Positions 17,943 through 28,104 are shown, counted from the first letter of the stretch. The stretch: DNA of 64,000 nt from Paenibacillus nuruki (GCF_001721045.1 NZ_MDER01000070.1:154242-218241); one strand, 5' to 3'. Notes: generated from the letters alone by a model not told the origin. Program-made: numbers and translations.

Positions 17943-18767
17943 TTAAGTGATATGTTCACGTTTGGAAATACGGAACTCTTTGGGTGACATGCCAAAGCGA
18001 GAACGGAATACACGATGGAAATACGTATAATTGGCAAATCCTGAAGATTCAGCCACTTCCTCTAACGGCATAGGACTGAAGACAATTCGCTCTTGTGCCA
18101 TATTGAGACGAACATCAAGCGCATACTGCATAATCGTGGTATCAAAAGCTTCTTTAAACAAATGAACAGCTCTAGAGACACTAATCCCCACATACATAGC
18201 TACATCGTCTAATTTAAAAGCAGTCGATGCATTTTCTTCGATATAGTTTTTAATTTGATAAGCTAGATACGTTTTGGGACCACTGATCGGTTGTTCCGAT
18301 AAATATCGATCGATCGATAAGCATAGAATTTTCATATAATAAGATAAAATTTCAGGATAAGGATCATCGATTCTTCTTTTTTCCATCGAGATCTGTCGTA
18401 ATAGATCCACGATATTATCGCTAAGTGGAATTTTTACTTTAGCCGGGCGTTCGGTATGATTCCACCATCGATCTGCCCATTCTCCTCCAAAAAAGATATG
18501 GTAATCTCCGCTTTCTACTATCGGTAGACCTGCTGCGTTCGGCGCATAATCGATTTTCAATTCATACGGCTCGTCTGGAGCATATAGATGGAGATCGCCT
18601 ACTTCCACTTCGTCCATACCGCCTTTGTAACGAAGCAAGCAATTGCCTTCAGTTTGAAAACGGAATAAGTAACTTTTGACACCTTCGGGCTCATTCATAT
18701 AAAAAGGTTTTCGATGAAACGAATAACCTGCGGTGTAAACTTTGCAAATATCTCCAGTTAATTCCAT
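17943..18767 (-). CDS. AraC-family transcriptional regulator
   Basis: 274 residues from the ATG preceded by AGAGGA; a TTG eight codons earlier is less likely. An N-terminal cupin-like sensor domain spans about 1-150. The C-terminal double helix-turn-helix covers about 180-270: first helix pair 'KLDDVAMYVGISVSRAVHLFKEAF', second with the AraC signature 'EEVAESSGFANYTYFHRVFRSRFGMSPKEFR'. It is divergent from the dehydrogenase-isomerase-ThuA cluster at 19060-22916 and is the probable regulator of it. Confidence 0.88.
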   Translation of the reverse strand: MELTGDICKVYTAGYSFHRKPFYMNEPEGVKSYLFRFQTEGNCLLRYKGGMDEVEVGDLHLYAPDEPYELKIDYAPNAAGLPIVESGDYHIFFGGEWADRWWNHTERPAKVKIPLSDNIVDLLRQISMEKRRIDDPYPEILSYYMKILCLSIDRYLSEQPISGPKTYLAYQIKNYIEENASTAFKLDDVAMYVGISVSRAVHLFKEAFDTTIMQYALDVRLNMAQERIVFSPMPLEEVAESSGFANYTYFHRVFRSRFGMSPKEFRISKREHIT

Positions 18768-18842
18768 TAAAAATCCTCTTTTCAGCAACAAATTTAAAAT
18801 TTGACCAAATAGTTCATGTTTTAATCATATTATTCATTTTAA

Positions 18843-19003
18843 TTGACACGAAATAGTAATACTATTGTAACGAGCTTATAAATCATCATGATCTTACAAT
18901 AAACAAAAAGGACAATGGTATGTATAAGTCCATCATACATAAAGGGTTTATCATAGCATTGCTAGATTGTCGTTTGACAGGACAATCCTACGTTTACTTA
19001 TAA
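18843..19003 (+). promoter_or_regulatory. Control region of the 19060-22916 cluster
   Basis: TTGACA (18974-18979) and TTATAA (18998-19003) are 18 bases apart, giving a good promoter 57 bases before the first gene. Further upstream another TTGACA (18843-18848) is followed by the inverted repeat AATAGT-AAT-ACTATT (18852-18866), a candidate site for the divergent AraC-type regulator. The operator assignment is inference. Confidence 0.45.
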
Positions 19004-19059
19004 CCAGAGGAGTAGCTTTTCTGCACCTAGAAAAACACATGCCCAAAGGAGGATGACCT

Positions 19060-20139
19060 GTGGAACGAATGAAAGCTGGTTTAGTCGGATGTGGTAACAT
19101 CAGTGAAATTTACTTGGAAAATCTACAATCAAGTCCAGTCGTTGAGATCGTAGCCTGTGCAGACATGGTGATCGAGAAGGCGCAAGCAAGAGCTTCACAA
19201 TTTAACATTGCAAACGCATTCACGCCGGAGGAATTATTTGCACAGGAAGATATTGAATTGATTATCAACCTGACTATTCCTGCCGCACATGCCGCGGTGA
19301 ATCTAGCAGCACTTGCAGCAGGCAAACATGTATATGCTGAAAAGCCATTTGCTGTATCGCTAGAAGATGGTCAACGTACACTATTACGAGCCAAAGAAGT
19401 GGGTCGTCGTGTAGGAAGTGCACCGGATACATTTTTAGGTTCAGGCATAGAAACAGCACGCAAAGCGATCGATGATGGATTAATAGGTCGACCGATTGCA
19501 GCTTCTGCTTTTATGATGAGCGGTGGCCCTGAATCATGGCACCCTGATCCTGAATTCTTCTACGCACCTGGTGGTGGACCTATGTTCGATATGGGACCTT
19601 ATTATCTAACGGCACTCACAAGCTTACTTGGATCGATGACAAGAATAAGCTCGTCAGCTGGTATTCAGATTCCTGATCGACATGTTGCGAGTGGTCCTAA
19701 AGAAGGTACACCATTACGTGTACAGACACCTACACATCTGGCAGGAACAATTGATTTCGAAAACAGTGCAATCGTTACCATGGTGACCAGTTTTGATATC
19801 AAAGGAGGCTCTCAATTGCCTCGAATTGAAATCTACGGTACAGAAGGTACACTGGATATCCCTGATCCTAACTTTTTCGATGGTGATGTTCGTATAAGAC
19901 GCGCAGGTTCAGAAGAGTTTGAGATTGTACCTCCTGTTTTTGAAGGGACTCGTAATGAACGTGGTAAAGGTCTAAACGAAATGGTTACAGCGATTCGTAA
20001 CAATCAACCTCACCGTGCTAGTGGTGAACTGGCATATCATGTACTTGAAGCAATGCATGCTTTTCAACGTTCTTCTCTAGAAGGCAAGCATGTGATTATC
20101 AAAAGTCGTGCAGGATACAGACAAGGCAATAGTTATTAA
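19060..20139 (+). CDS. Gfo/Idh/MocA family sugar dehydrogenase
   Basis: 359 residues. GTG start with AAAGGAGG seven bases before it. The Rossmann motif is 'AGLVGCGNISEIYLENL' at the N-terminus; 'HVYAEKPFAVSLEDG' contains the Glu-Lys-Pro motif whose lysine acts in catalysis. 'GGGPMFDMGPYYLTAL' in the middle carries the conserved D-x-G-x-x-x region of the substrate domain. Expected to oxidise a sugar or sugar derivative with NAD(P). First of four same-strand genes (dehydrogenase, two isomerases, ThuA). Confidence 0.88.
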   Translation: MERMKAGLVGCGNISEIYLENLQSSPVVEIVACADMVIEKAQARASQFNIANAFTPEELFAQEDIELIINLTIPAAHAAVNLAALAAGKHVYAEKPFAVSLEDGQRTLLRAKEVGRRVGSAPDTFLGSGIETARKAIDDGLIGRPIAASAFMMSGGPESWHPDPEFFYAPGGGPMFDMGPYYLTALTSLLGSMTRISSSAGIQIPDRHVASGPKEGTPLRVQTPTHLAGTIDFENSAIVTMVTSFDIKGGSQLPRIEIYGTEGTLDIPDPNFFDGDVRIRRAGSEEFEIVPPVFEGTRNERGKGLNEMVTAIRNNQPHRASGELAYHVLEAMHAFQRSSLEGKHVIIKSRAGYRQGNSY

Positions 20140-20190
20140 AGATGAATGATGCTATTACAACTATCATAAATTGTGGGAGTGAATGGAGCA

Positions 20191-20958
20191 ATGGTTAAAG
20201 TTGGATTGCAACTATACACCGTACGAGATGATTTGGAAAAAGATTTTGAAGGTACGATTGCCAAACTAGCAGCACTTGGATATCAAGGTGTTGAATTCGC
20301 TGGCTTCTACGGACGTACTTCTACCCAAATCAACGAATTACTCAAAAAGCACAATCTTGAAGTCGTTGGTTCTCATACTCAATATACAGAACTACTGGAA
20401 GATGCTCAATCTTTAATCGATTATAACAAAGAAATAGGCAATCGTTATATTATTGTCCCTTTCTTATCAGATGAGCACCGTAAGAATTGGCCTGATATTT
20501 TCGCTAATCTACGTAAGCTTGGCGAATTGTGTAACCAAAATGATGTGGTGTTGTTATATCATAATCATGAATTTGAATTTACTGAAAAATTAGGTGAACA
20601 CACTGTATTTGATGCTATGTATGAAGAAGTACCTGCATCGTTATTGCAAGTTGAATTAGATAGTTGCTGGGTACAGTACGGTGGTTACGATCCTATTGAA
20701 TATATTCAAAAATACGCTGGACGCTTACCGATTGTTCACTGGAAAGATTTCAAACGCACAGATAAAGGTGCACAGACGGTCGAACTTGGTGAAGGTGAAG
20801 TGCCTGTAGCCGCTATTGCAGATGCTACTGAAAAAGCAGGAGCTGAATGGTTAGTGGTAGAGCAAGACTCATGTTTACAACCGCCTTTACAGAGTATTGA
20901 GCAAAGCATGAACTGGGTGAAATCTTACGGTGCCAAAAGTGGAAAAGTAAGTGTATAA
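20191..20958 (+). CDS. Sugar phosphate isomerase/epimerase, TIM barrel (IolE-like)
   Basis: 255 residues, counted from the ATG after GGGAGTGA; a GTG six codons earlier is possible. The AP-endonuclease-2-like TIM barrel is shown by 'VGLQLYTVRDDLEKDF' (start), 'GYQGVEFAGFYG', the metal-binding 'LLYHNHEFEF' and 'LQVELDSCWV', and the late 'IVHWKDFK'. Members isomerise or dehydrate keto-sugars and inositols. Second gene of the cluster. Confidence 0.85.
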   Translation: MVKVGLQLYTVRDDLEKDFEGTIAKLAALGYQGVEFAGFYGRTSTQINELLKKHNLEVVGSHTQYTELLEDAQSLIDYNKEIGNRYIIVPFLSDEHRKNWPDIFANLRKLGELCNQNDVVLLYHNHEFEFTEKLGEHTVFDAMYEEVPASLLQVELDSCWVQYGGYDPIEYIQKYAGRLPIVHWKDFKRTDKGAQTVELGEGEVPVAAIADATEKAGAEWLVVEQDSCLQPPLQSIEQSMNWVKSYGAKSGKVSV

Positions 20959-21195
20959 TCAAACTCTTACTGTTCAATCCCAATAATTATACTAAAATGG
21001 ATATAAATCGCATTTTAGGTGAACCTTATGACATGTTTCGACGTATTATTTAATAGATAGAGCTTTTACTACATTCTCATTTGTTCGATTGGACGAATAC
21101 AGAACTTACAGCTCACTCTATTGGAATCAGATTCAAGTGATAAGTTCACCAGACTGCGTTCATAAAATTAATGAATGAAGCTGGAGGATGGACAA

Positions 21196-22164
21196 ATGAA
21201 ATTAGGCGTATTTATGGTATTACTCAACAATATGGGCTTTGAAGAAGCATTGGATTATGTAGCTGAAAAAGGCGTTAAAATGGTAGAACTAGGATCTGGT
21301 GGTAACCCGGGTAATGTTCATTGCAAACCAGATGAGTTACTTGCTGATGAAGGCAAGCTTAGAGCATTTAAACAAGCGATTGATTCTCGTGGATTAACCA
21401 TTAGTGCATTAAGTTGTCACGGTAATCCGCTTCATCCGCAAAAAGCGATTGCGAAAGAATCGCATGAAGATTTTATCAAATCCGTTCAACTGGCACAGAA
21501 GTTAGATGTAGCAGTTGTTAATACATTCTCCGGTTGTCCGGGAGATAGTGATGATGCGAAATATCCGAACTGGCCTGTAGCACCATGGCCAAATGATTTC
21601 CAGGATCTTATGAAATGGCAATGGGAAGAAAAAGTCATTCCATACTGGACAGAAAATGGTAAGTTCGCTGCTGATCATAATGTAAAAGTAGGGCTGGAAC
21701 TGCACGGAGGTTTCTCTGTTCATACACCGGGTACACTTTTACGTCTACGTGAAGCGGCTGGCGAAGTGATTGGTGCGAACCTTGATCCAAGTCATATGTG
21801 GTGGCAAGGTATCGATCCTGTACAAGCTATTAAAATTTTAGGAAAAAATAATGCAATTCATCACTTTCATGCTAAAGATACGCTGGTAGATACCGATAAT
21901 GTTAATATGCACGGTGTAACAGACATGCAAGACTACACAAAAATGCAAGATCGTGCTTGGCAGTTCCGTACAGTAGGCTTTGGACATGATAACAAAACAT
22001 GGGCTGATATTATCAGCACGTTACGCTTAGTTGGATACGATTACGTTGTAAGTATAGAGCACGAAGATGGTTTGATGTCGGTGAATGAAGGTTTTACAAA
22101 AGCTGTCCATAACTTGAAGCAGGTTTTGATTGAAGAAGAACTTGGTGAGATGTGGTGGGTCTAA
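21196..22164 (+). CDS. Sugar phosphate isomerase/epimerase, TIM barrel
   Basis: 322 residues from the ATG after GGAGG (21182-21186). Barrel motifs: 'KMVELGSGG' near residues 29-37, 'VGLELHGGFSVHTP', 'GANLDPSHMWWQGIDP' and 'IHHFHAKDT', which together bring the usual Glu, Asp, His and Glu metal ligands. It is longer than the preceding isomerase and only distantly related to it. A 237-base gap separates the two, with no terminator seen. Closely followed by the ThuA gene (20 bases). Confidence 0.87.
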   Translation: MKLGVFMVLLNNMGFEEALDYVAEKGVKMVELGSGGNPGNVHCKPDELLADEGKLRAFKQAIDSRGLTISALSCHGNPLHPQKAIAKESHEDFIKSVQLAQKLDVAVVNTFSGCPGDSDDAKYPNWPVAPWPNDFQDLMKWQWEEKVIPYWTENGKFAADHNVKVGLELHGGFSVHTPGTLLRLREAAGEVIGANLDPSHMWWQGIDPVQAIKILGKNNAIHHFHAKDTLVDTDNVNMHGVTDMQDYTKMQDRAWQFRTVGFGHDNKTWADIISTLRLVGYDYVVSIEHEDGLMSVNEGFTKAVHNLKQVLIEEELGEMWWV

Positions 22165-22184
22165 TATAGAGGAGGAAGTTTTTT

Positions 22185-22916
22185 ATGATTAATGTAACGG
22201 TCTGGAATGAGTTTGTACATGAGAAAATCCGTGATGATGTCAAAGCAGTATATCCTGATGGGATTCATACTGTTCTGGCGGATGGGCTATCGAAGGAAGG
22301 CTTTGCCTGCCGTACAGCTACACTCGATCAGCCGGAACATGGTTTGACAGAGTCTGTGTTGAACTCTACTGATGTAATGTTGTGGTGGGGACATACGGCT
22401 CATGAATTAGTAGATGATGATATTGCAGAAGCGGTAGCAAGACGAGTAAATGAAGGCATGGGATTGATTGTTCTGCATTCTGGACATTTCTCCAAACCAT
22501 TCAAACAATTAATGGGAACCAGTTGTGATCTGAAATGGCGTGTAGCAGACGAGCAAGAAATTCTATGGTGTGTGAATCCTACGCATCCGATTGCTCAAGG
22601 CGTGAACCCTTCGATTACTTTGGATAAAGAAGAAATGTACGGTGAATTTTTCGATATTCCTGCTCCTGATGAATTGGTATATCTAAGCAACTTTGAAGGC
22701 GGAGAAGTGTTCCGTAGCGGTTGTACGTATCGCCGTGGACATGGTAAAGTATTCTATTTCCGTCCAGGACATGAGACATATCCAACATATTATAATCAGG
22801 ATATTATGCACATTATCTCGAATGCTGTACGCTGGGCGTATCCTGCAACTAATACACGTCCTGAATTCGGACGCCAAGAACCTACGCGTGCACTCGGTAG
22901 TAAAGTAATGGTGTAA
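22185..22916 (+). CDS. ThuA-domain protein
   Basis: 243 residues with a glutamine-amidotransferase-like ThuA fold: '[10 protein letters not shown]' at the start, '[12 protein letters not shown]', '[14 protein letters not shown]', and the conserved '[16 protein letters not shown]'. ThuA was first found in trehalose/sucrose utilisation of rhizobia, where it acts with a Gfo/Idh/MocA protein on 3-keto sugars; the same pairing occurs here. GAGGAGG ribosome site. Confidence 0.88.
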   Translation: MINVTVWNEFVHEKIRDDVKAVYPDGIHTVLADGLSKEGFACRTATLDQPEHGLTESVLNSTDVMLWWGHTAHELVDDDIAEAVARRVNEGMGLIVLHSGHFSKPFKQLMGTSCDLKWRVADEQEILWCVNPTHPIAQGVNPSITLDKEEMYGEFFDIPAPDELVYLSNFEGGEVFRSGCTYRRGHGKVFYFRPGHETYPTYYNQDIMHIISNAVRWAYPATNTRPEFGRQEPTRALGSKVMV

Positions 22917-22980
22917 CTGTCTACCTGAACAGCCTGATCCTGAATTCCAGACTGTGTTAATCATAAAAAATAAATATTTC

Positions 22981-23025
22981 AAAAGTGCGCGTGTATGGTT
23001 AATAGCCTACAGGCGTACTTTTTTT
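22981..23025 (+). terminator. Terminator of the ThuA cluster
   Basis: AAAGT, CGC and TGTA pair with TACA, GCG and ACTTT around a central loop, followed by seven Ts. Confidence 0.75.
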
Positions 23026-23104
23026 GAGATTTATCCCTTTAGATCCAGTATCCATAATACTTAGGCACTCTAACATATAGTTAGATATAGAAAGGAGTGC
23101 ATTT

Positions 23105-23791
23105 ATGTCTAAAGCACAAATAGAATCACAAATCGGCAATGTGAAGCTATCTCCAGCACGAATTAGTGAATGTCTGGAACGAGTCGCCGGACATCGATTA
23201 GAAGGATTTTTGGGTGGTTATGGCAAATTTCCGGGATCGCTGATGATGGTGGGAGAAGCACCCGGTGCGAATGAGATTGAAAAAGGGATTCCTTTTTGCG
23301 GACAAGCAGGTAAAGTATTAGATGGTTATTTTGAAGCGCTAAATATCACTAGAAACGATCTGTATATTACGAGTGCTGTACGCAGTCGTCCTTATAAAGA
23401 CAAAATCATTCAAGGAAAGCATCATGCCGAACGTTCGAGTCGTTCTAATCGCACACCAACATCTTACGAAGTATTTGCATTTGCACCTATTTTGGATGCT
23501 GAGATTGAGGCAGTACAACCTCGGATCATTATTACGCTGGGCAATATTGCATTGCAACGATTACTTGGCAAAGGGCATCAGGTATCGAATGTGCATGGTC
23601 AAGCTTACCGAAGTCGTATTCAACAAGTAGATGCAGATCATATGGATCAAGGATATCACTGGTCTGATCAAGAATACTGGATTTTTCCTATGTATCATCC
23701 AGCAGCAGTATTGTATAATAGATCATTGACTGATGTTATTGCGAATGATCTCGTTATTTTACGTAAATGTATAGATGAGATTCAAGAATGA
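23105..23791 (+). CDS. Uracil-DNA glycosylase family protein
   Basis: 228 residues. 'LMMVGEAPGANEIEKGIPFCGQAGKVL' near residues 46-72 holds the family 4-type GEAPG motif, and 'MYHPAAVLYN' near 197-206 the second catalytic motif. It should remove uracil from DNA. The paired N-terminal cysteines and the two central cysteines that hold the [4Fe-4S] cluster in family 4 enzymes are not present; only isolated cysteines remain. It is therefore either a cluster-free variant or a related DNA-binding protein. Single-gene unit with AAAGGAG. Confidence 0.78.
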   Translation: MSKAQIESQIGNVKLSPARISECLERVAGHRLEGFLGGYGKFPGSLMMVGEAPGANEIEKGIPFCGQAGKVLDGYFEALNITRNDLYITSAVRSRPYKDKIIQGKHHAERSSRSNRTPTSYEVFAFAPILDAEIEAVQPRIIITLGNIALQRLLGKGHQVSNVHGQAYRSRIQQVDADHMDQGYHWSDQEYWIFPMYHPAAVLYNRSLTDVIANDLVILRKCIDEIQE

Positions 23792-23973
23792 TGACCTGAA
23801 TTTTAAATAATATTCAGTATTCTTTAATTATGTAATGTTTTCGTTCTCTTTTCAGGTAAAATATGCTAAAATATATGTACTAACTAATCGTAAGTTAACA
23901 TCACAACGTGATGAAATACGAGCTTATGACTATCCGATCCCGTGTTTCGGAACAATTGAAGAGGTGAGAAAAC

Positions 23974-24291
23974 ATGGAGCAACACCAATTGGGATTATGT
24001 CCCCGTTTTGAGACCGCGTTTTCATTTTTAGGTAAACGATGGAACGGTCTAATTATTCAATCATTAATGAGTGGACCTAAGCGTTTCAAAGATATTTCTA
24101 ATCTTATTCCTATGATGAGCGACAAAATGTTGTCAGAGCGGATGAAAGACTTAGAAGGTAGTGGAATATTGATTCGTCAGGTCTATCCAGAGACACCTGT
24201 TCGAATTGAGTATGAGCTAACGGACAAAGGACGTGCACTTAAGCCAGTGATGGAGCAGATTCAGAACTGGGCAGAGCATTGGGTCGAGTAG
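23974..24291 (+). CDS. HxlR-family transcriptional regulator (YodB/CatR/YkvN group)
   Basis: 105 residues. The whole protein is a winged helix: 'FETAFSFLGKRWNGLIIQSL' and 'GPKRFKDISNLIPMMSDKMLSERMKDLE', ending in 'VRIEYELTDKGRALKPVM'. Cys9 in 'GLCPRFE' matches the N-terminal cysteine that senses quinones or oxidants in YodB and CatR. Its target is unknown; neither flanking gene is an obvious oxidoreductase. Clear GAGGTGAG ribosome site. Confidence 0.85.
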   Translation: MEQHQLGLCPRFETAFSFLGKRWNGLIIQSLMSGPKRFKDISNLIPMMSDKMLSERMKDLEGSGILIRQVYPETPVRIEYELTDKGRALKPVMEQIQNWAEHWVE

Positions 24292-24308
24292 ATTTCGATG
24301 TGTTAACC

Positions 24309-24352
24309 AAAAAAAGCTTTCCGCTATGAGTAACACACGGAAAGCTTTTTTG
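24309..24352. terminator. Terminator
   Basis: AAAAAAGCTTTCCG pairs with CGGAAAGCTTTTTT; it is symmetrical, so it serves the HxlR-type gene and possibly the convergent fnr. Confidence 0.88.
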
Positions 24353-24402
24353 GTATTTTAATTGTCTCAACAGGTAAATGCATAAGCACACCTGAATATT
24401 CA

Positions 24403-25125
24403 TTAAATTCTGCATATTTCTTTAGGGCACATTTCGCAGTGACATACTTCTTGTAGCGCTTCAAGATCATGAATAATGATCATCCCGTGCTCATATTCAA
24501 TACTTTCTTTTTTGCGCAAATCACTAAGCATCCGGTTGACACTTTCACGAGTAGCACCAATCATATTCGACAAATCGGTATGTGTAATTTTTTTGTTAAT
24601 CAAAATCGAACCTTGATCGTTATAATCTTGACCATAAGTATTGCTTAAACGAATCAAAGTGGAGCAGAGAGCACCTGGTTTACCGTATAACATTAAGTCA
24701 CGCACTTTAGTCTGTGTTAGACGGTGATGAGTACCCATCCATTTCATAAAGTCGATAGCAAAATCACAATACTGACAGATCATCAATTCCAATTCTTTGT
24801 GTTCAATAACAGCGACTTCAGTATCTTCTAATGCTTCTGCTGTAAATCCAAGGCGTGTACCTGAAAATGGATCTGCTTGACCGATCATGTCGCCTGCTTG
24901 ATACATATATAGAATCAATTCTTTACCTTCATCAGTAGATTTGGTTAATTTAACCCGTCCACTTTTAAGGAAGTATAATTTATCGGATAAGTCGCCTTCC
25001 CAGAATAAATGTGAACCTGCTGCAATCGTGCGTTCTGTAGAATGATTAAGTAATCTTTCCTGATTAATTTCCGAAAAGCATGCTGTATTATGACGTGGTT
25101 GAGTATGTTCTAAAGAATTGTTCAT
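24403..25125 (-). CDS. fnr: Anaerobic regulator Fnr (Bacillus type, Fe-S cluster at C-terminus)
   Basis: 240 residues of the Crp/Fnr family. A cyclic-nucleotide-like beta-barrel spans about 35-115. The DNA-binding helix-turn-helix lies near 180-205 ('THTDLSNMIGATRESVNRMLSDL'). The C-terminus carries Cys228, Cys230, Cys233 and Cys238; the Cys230-x2-Cys233-x4-Cys238 spacing equals that of B. subtilis Fnr, whose three C-terminal cysteines and one Asp hold a [4Fe-4S] oxygen sensor. Asp143 is a plausible fourth ligand. It is adjacent and divergent to adhE, and perfect Fnr boxes precede adhE and pflB. Confidence 0.93.
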   Translation of the reverse strand: MNNSLEHTQPRHNTACFSEINQERLLNHSTERTIAAGSHLFWEGDLSDKLYFLKSGRVKLTKSTDEGKELILYMYQAGDMIGQADPFSGTRLGFTAEALEDTEVAVIEHKELELMICQYCDFAIDFMKWMGTHHRLTQTKVRDLMLYGKPGALCSTLIRLSNTYGQDYNDQGSILINKKITHTDLSNMIGATRESVNRMLSDLRKKESIEYEHGMIIIHDLEALQEVCHCEMCPKEICRI

Positions 25126-25149
25126 TATGGTTCGCCCCTTTTTGTTTCA

Positions 25150-25171
25150 ATTATACGTGAAATTAATCATA
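25150..25171 (-). promoter_or_regulatory. fnr promoter with a degenerate Fnr-like site
   Basis: On the minus strand TATAAT (25155-25150) lies about 25 bases before the fnr start codon. Directly upstream, CGTGA-N6-TCATA (25156-25171 on the plus strand) differs from the Fnr box at two bases, so autoregulation is possible but weakly supported. Confidence 0.35.
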
Positions 25172-25369
25172 ATGCATAACATTTTAGGAAAAAAACTGGA
25201 AATTAAATGATTAGTTAAATTCTACGTTATATAGGAAAGATAATGAACTCATGTATACGTAAAAGTAATCTATACTTTGTGATTAATTTCACTATTATCA
25301 TACATCTTTTTATATTAAAATGCAAAAGGAAAAAATAAAATAAAACAAATTTAAAAAATAAAAATTGAT

Positions 25370-25412
25370 TGTGAAAAATATCACATTATGATTTATGTCT
25401 CTATGCTATGAT
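25370..25412 (+). promoter_or_regulatory. adhE promoter with perfect Fnr box
   Basis: TGTGA-AAAATA-TCACA at 25370-25385 is the full B. subtilis Fnr consensus. An extended -10 (TGC followed by TATGAT, 25404-25412) places transcription start near 25419, so the box is centred at about -41.5, the standard activating position. The rest of the 333-base gap before adhE is A-rich and shows nothing else. Confidence 0.88.
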
Positions 25413-25458
25413 CGGTGTGTAGACAAAAGCGATACACATTCTGAGGAGGATGAGAGAA

Positions 25459-28071
25459 ATGGCTGTTAAAAATGATGCTAGTCGTAACGTGGAATTGAGT
25501 GCACAGGAAGAAATTCAAAAGTTAATCGATAAAGCGAATAAAGCACATGCCGCATTTATGAATATGGATCAAGAACAAATTGATAACATTGTACAAGCAA
25601 TGGCATTAGCGGGCTTGGATCAACATATGTATCTTGCCAAACTAGCTGTTGAAGAAACAGGCAGAGGCGTATATGAAGATAAAATTATCAAAAACATGTT
25701 CGCTACTGAATATGTGTATCATGGTATCAAAAATGAAAAAACAGTCGGTATTATAGAAGATAACGATTATGAAAGCTTCCAAAAAATTGCTGAACCTGTC
25801 GGAATCATCATGGGGATTACACCGGTAACGAACCCAACTTCGACTACTATGTTCAAATCTTTGATCTCAATCAAAACACGTAACCCAATCATTTTCGGCT
25901 TCCATCCATCTGCACAGAATTGTAGTAAAGAATCCGCTCGCATCTTACTTGAAGCGGCTGTCAAACATGGTGCACCTGCGGATTGTATCCAATGGATCGA
26001 TGCTCCTTCAATGGACAAAACAAATGCATTAATGAATCATCCTGATGTAGCGTTAATCTTAGCTACTGGTGGTGGCGCAATGGTTAAAGCAGCATATAGC
26101 TGTGGTAAACCTGCACTTGGCGTAGGTCCTGGTAACGTTCCTGCTTTTATAGAGAAAAGTGCTGACTTGCAACAAGCAGTGAATGACTTGATTCTTTCCA
26201 AATCATTTGATAACGGTATGATTTGTGCTTCTGAACAAGCAGTAGTTATTGAAGAACCTGTTTATGAAAAAGTGAAAAAATTAATGATAGATAACGGTTG
26301 TTACTTTGTAACTAAAGAAGAAGCAGGCAAATTAACGAACGGTGCAATGAATACAGACAAATGTGCAGTGAACCCTTCTATCGTAGGTCAATCTGCTGTC
26401 AAAATTGCTGAACTTTGTGGAATTACCGTTCCAGCCGATACCAAAATACTGGTAGCAGAATTGGAAGGCGTAGGTACTAAATTCCCATTATCTGCTGAAA
26501 AATTAAGCCCTGTACTGGCTTGCTATAAAGTTAAAAACGCGGATCAAGGGATTGAACGTGCTGCACAAATTGTAGAATTTGGCGGTATGGGTCACTCTTC
26601 AGCTATCCATTCTAATAATGATGAAGTTATTCAGAAGTTCTCTAATCGTCTACAAACTGGACGTATTATCGTGAACTCTCCTTCTACACATGGTGCAATT
26701 GGTGACATTTACAATACGAACTTACCATCTTTAACACTAGGTTGTGGATCTTATGGTCGTAACTCTACTTCTTCTAACGTAAGTGCTGTGAATCTGATTA
26801 ATGTGAAAAGGGTGGCTCGTCGTACTGTGAATATGCAATGGTTCAAAATACCTTCTAAAGTTTATTTTGAAAAAGGCGCAACTCAATACCTTGCTAAAAT
26901 GCCTGATATTAGTCGTGTAGTGATCGTAACAGATGCGATGATGGTACAACTTGGTTATGTTGAAAAAGTACAACATTACTTGCGTCAACGCCAGACTCCA
27001 GTTGTTGTTGAAGTGTTCTCTGATGTAGAACCAGATCCATCAACTGCTACTGTAGAACGTGGTCGTCAAATGATGGAACGTTTCCAACCGGACTGCATTA
27101 TCGCTCTTGGTGGTGGATCTCCTATGGATGCTGCTAAAGGCATGTGGATGTTCTACGAATATCCTGATACTGAATTTGATAACCTAAAACAAAAATTCAT
27201 GGATATCCGCAAACGGATCTACAAATACCCACATTTGGGACAAAAAGCACAATTTGTAGCGATTCCAACGACTTCAGGTACAGGTTCTGAAGTAACATCA
27301 TTCGCAGTTATTACAGATAAAGAAAAAGGCAACACAAAATATCCTTTGGCTGACTATGAATTAACACCAGACGTAGCAATTATCGATCCTGAATTTGTAT
27401 ACTCTTTACCTCGTGTAGCTGTTGCTGATACAGGTATGGACGTATTGACTCATGCGATTGAAGCTTATGTATCTGTAATGGCAAGTGACTTTACCGATGG
27501 ACTAGCGATCAAAGCGATTCAACTGGTATTCCAATATCTAGAACAGTCTGCTCTAACAGGCGACAAACTGGCTCGTGAAAAAATGCATAATGCTTCTACG
27601 ATTGCAGGTATGGCATTTGCGAATGCATTCTTAGGGATTAACCATAGCTTGGCACATAAATGGGGTGGACAATACCATACAGCACACGGTCGTACCAATG
27701 CGATCTTGTTGCCACACGTTATCCGCTACAATGCGAAAAAACCAACTAAATTCGCAGCGTTCCCTAAATATTCTCACTTTATTGCTCACGAACGTTATGC
27801 TGAGATTGCTCGTATCTTGGGATTGCCAGCACGCACAACCGAAGAAGGCGTGAACAGCTTAATCAATGCTATTCGTGACTTGAACCGCAAACTAGGTATT
27901 CCTGAAACGTTTGAAGCATTGGGCTTTGATGCAAAAGACTTTGAATCTCGTGTAGATTACCTTGCTGACCGTGCATTTGAAGATCAATGTACAACAGCGA
28001 ATCCTAAATTACCTTTAGTGACTGAACTAGCTGATGTATACCGCAACGCATTCTATGGTCGATTTGAATAA
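25459..28071 (+). CDS. adhE: Bifunctional acetaldehyde-CoA / alcohol dehydrogenase AdhE
   Basis: 870 residues from the ATG nine bases after GAGGAGGA; the ATG nine bases earlier overlaps that site. The N-terminal aldehyde dehydrogenase domain (about 10-440) has the catalytic cysteine in 'NGMICASEQ' (Cys256). The C-terminal iron-dependent alcohol dehydrogenase domain (about 455-865) has '[15 protein letters not shown]', '[11 protein letters not shown]' and the metal-binding '[21 protein letters not shown]'. It reduces acetyl-CoA to ethanol and regenerates NAD+ in fermentation. With pflB it forms the anaerobic acetyl-CoA branch. Confidence 0.97.
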   Translation: MAVKNDASRNVELSAQEEIQKLIDKANKAHAAFMNMDQEQIDNIVQAMALAGLDQHMYLAKLAVEETGRGVYEDKIIKNMFATEYVYHGIKNEKTVGIIEDNDYESFQKIAEPVGIIMGITPVTNPTSTTMFKSLISIKTRNPIIFGFHPSAQNCSKESARILLEAAVKHGAPADCIQWIDAPSMDKTNALMNHPDVALILATGGGAMVKAAYSCGKPALGVGPGNVPAFIEKSADLQQAVNDLILSKSFDNGMICASEQAVVIEEPVYEKVKKLMIDNGCYFVTKEEAGKLTNGAMNTDKCAVNPSIVGQSAVKIAELCGITVPADTKILVAELEGVGTKFPLSAEKLSPVLACYKVKNADQGIERAAQIVEFGGMGHSSAIHSNNDEVIQKFSNRLQTGRIIVNSPSTHGAIGDIYNTNLPSLTLGCGSYGRNSTSSNVSAVNLINVKRVARRTVNMQWFKIPSKVYFEKGATQYLAKMPDISRVVIVTDAMMVQLGYVEKVQHYLRQRQTPVVVEVFSDVEPDPSTATVERGRQMMERFQPDCIIALGGGSPMDAAKGMWMFYEYPDTEFDNLKQKFMDIRKRIYKYPHLGQKAQFVAIPTTSGTGSEVTSFAVITDKEKGNTKYPLADYELTPDVAIIDPEFVYSLPRVAVADTGMDVLTHAIEAYVSVMASDFTDGLAIKAIQLVFQYLEQSALTGDKLAREKMHNASTIAGMAFANAFLGINHSLAHKWGGQYHTAHGRTNAILLPHVIRYNAKKPTKFAAFPKYSHFIAHERYAEIARILGLPARTTEEGVNSLINAIRDLNRKLGIPETFEALGFDAKDFESRVDYLADRAFEDQCTTANPKLPLVTELADVYRNAFYGRFE

Positions 28072-28104
28072 ATAGACCTGTCTGACAAGTAAAATGATAG
28101 TTTG

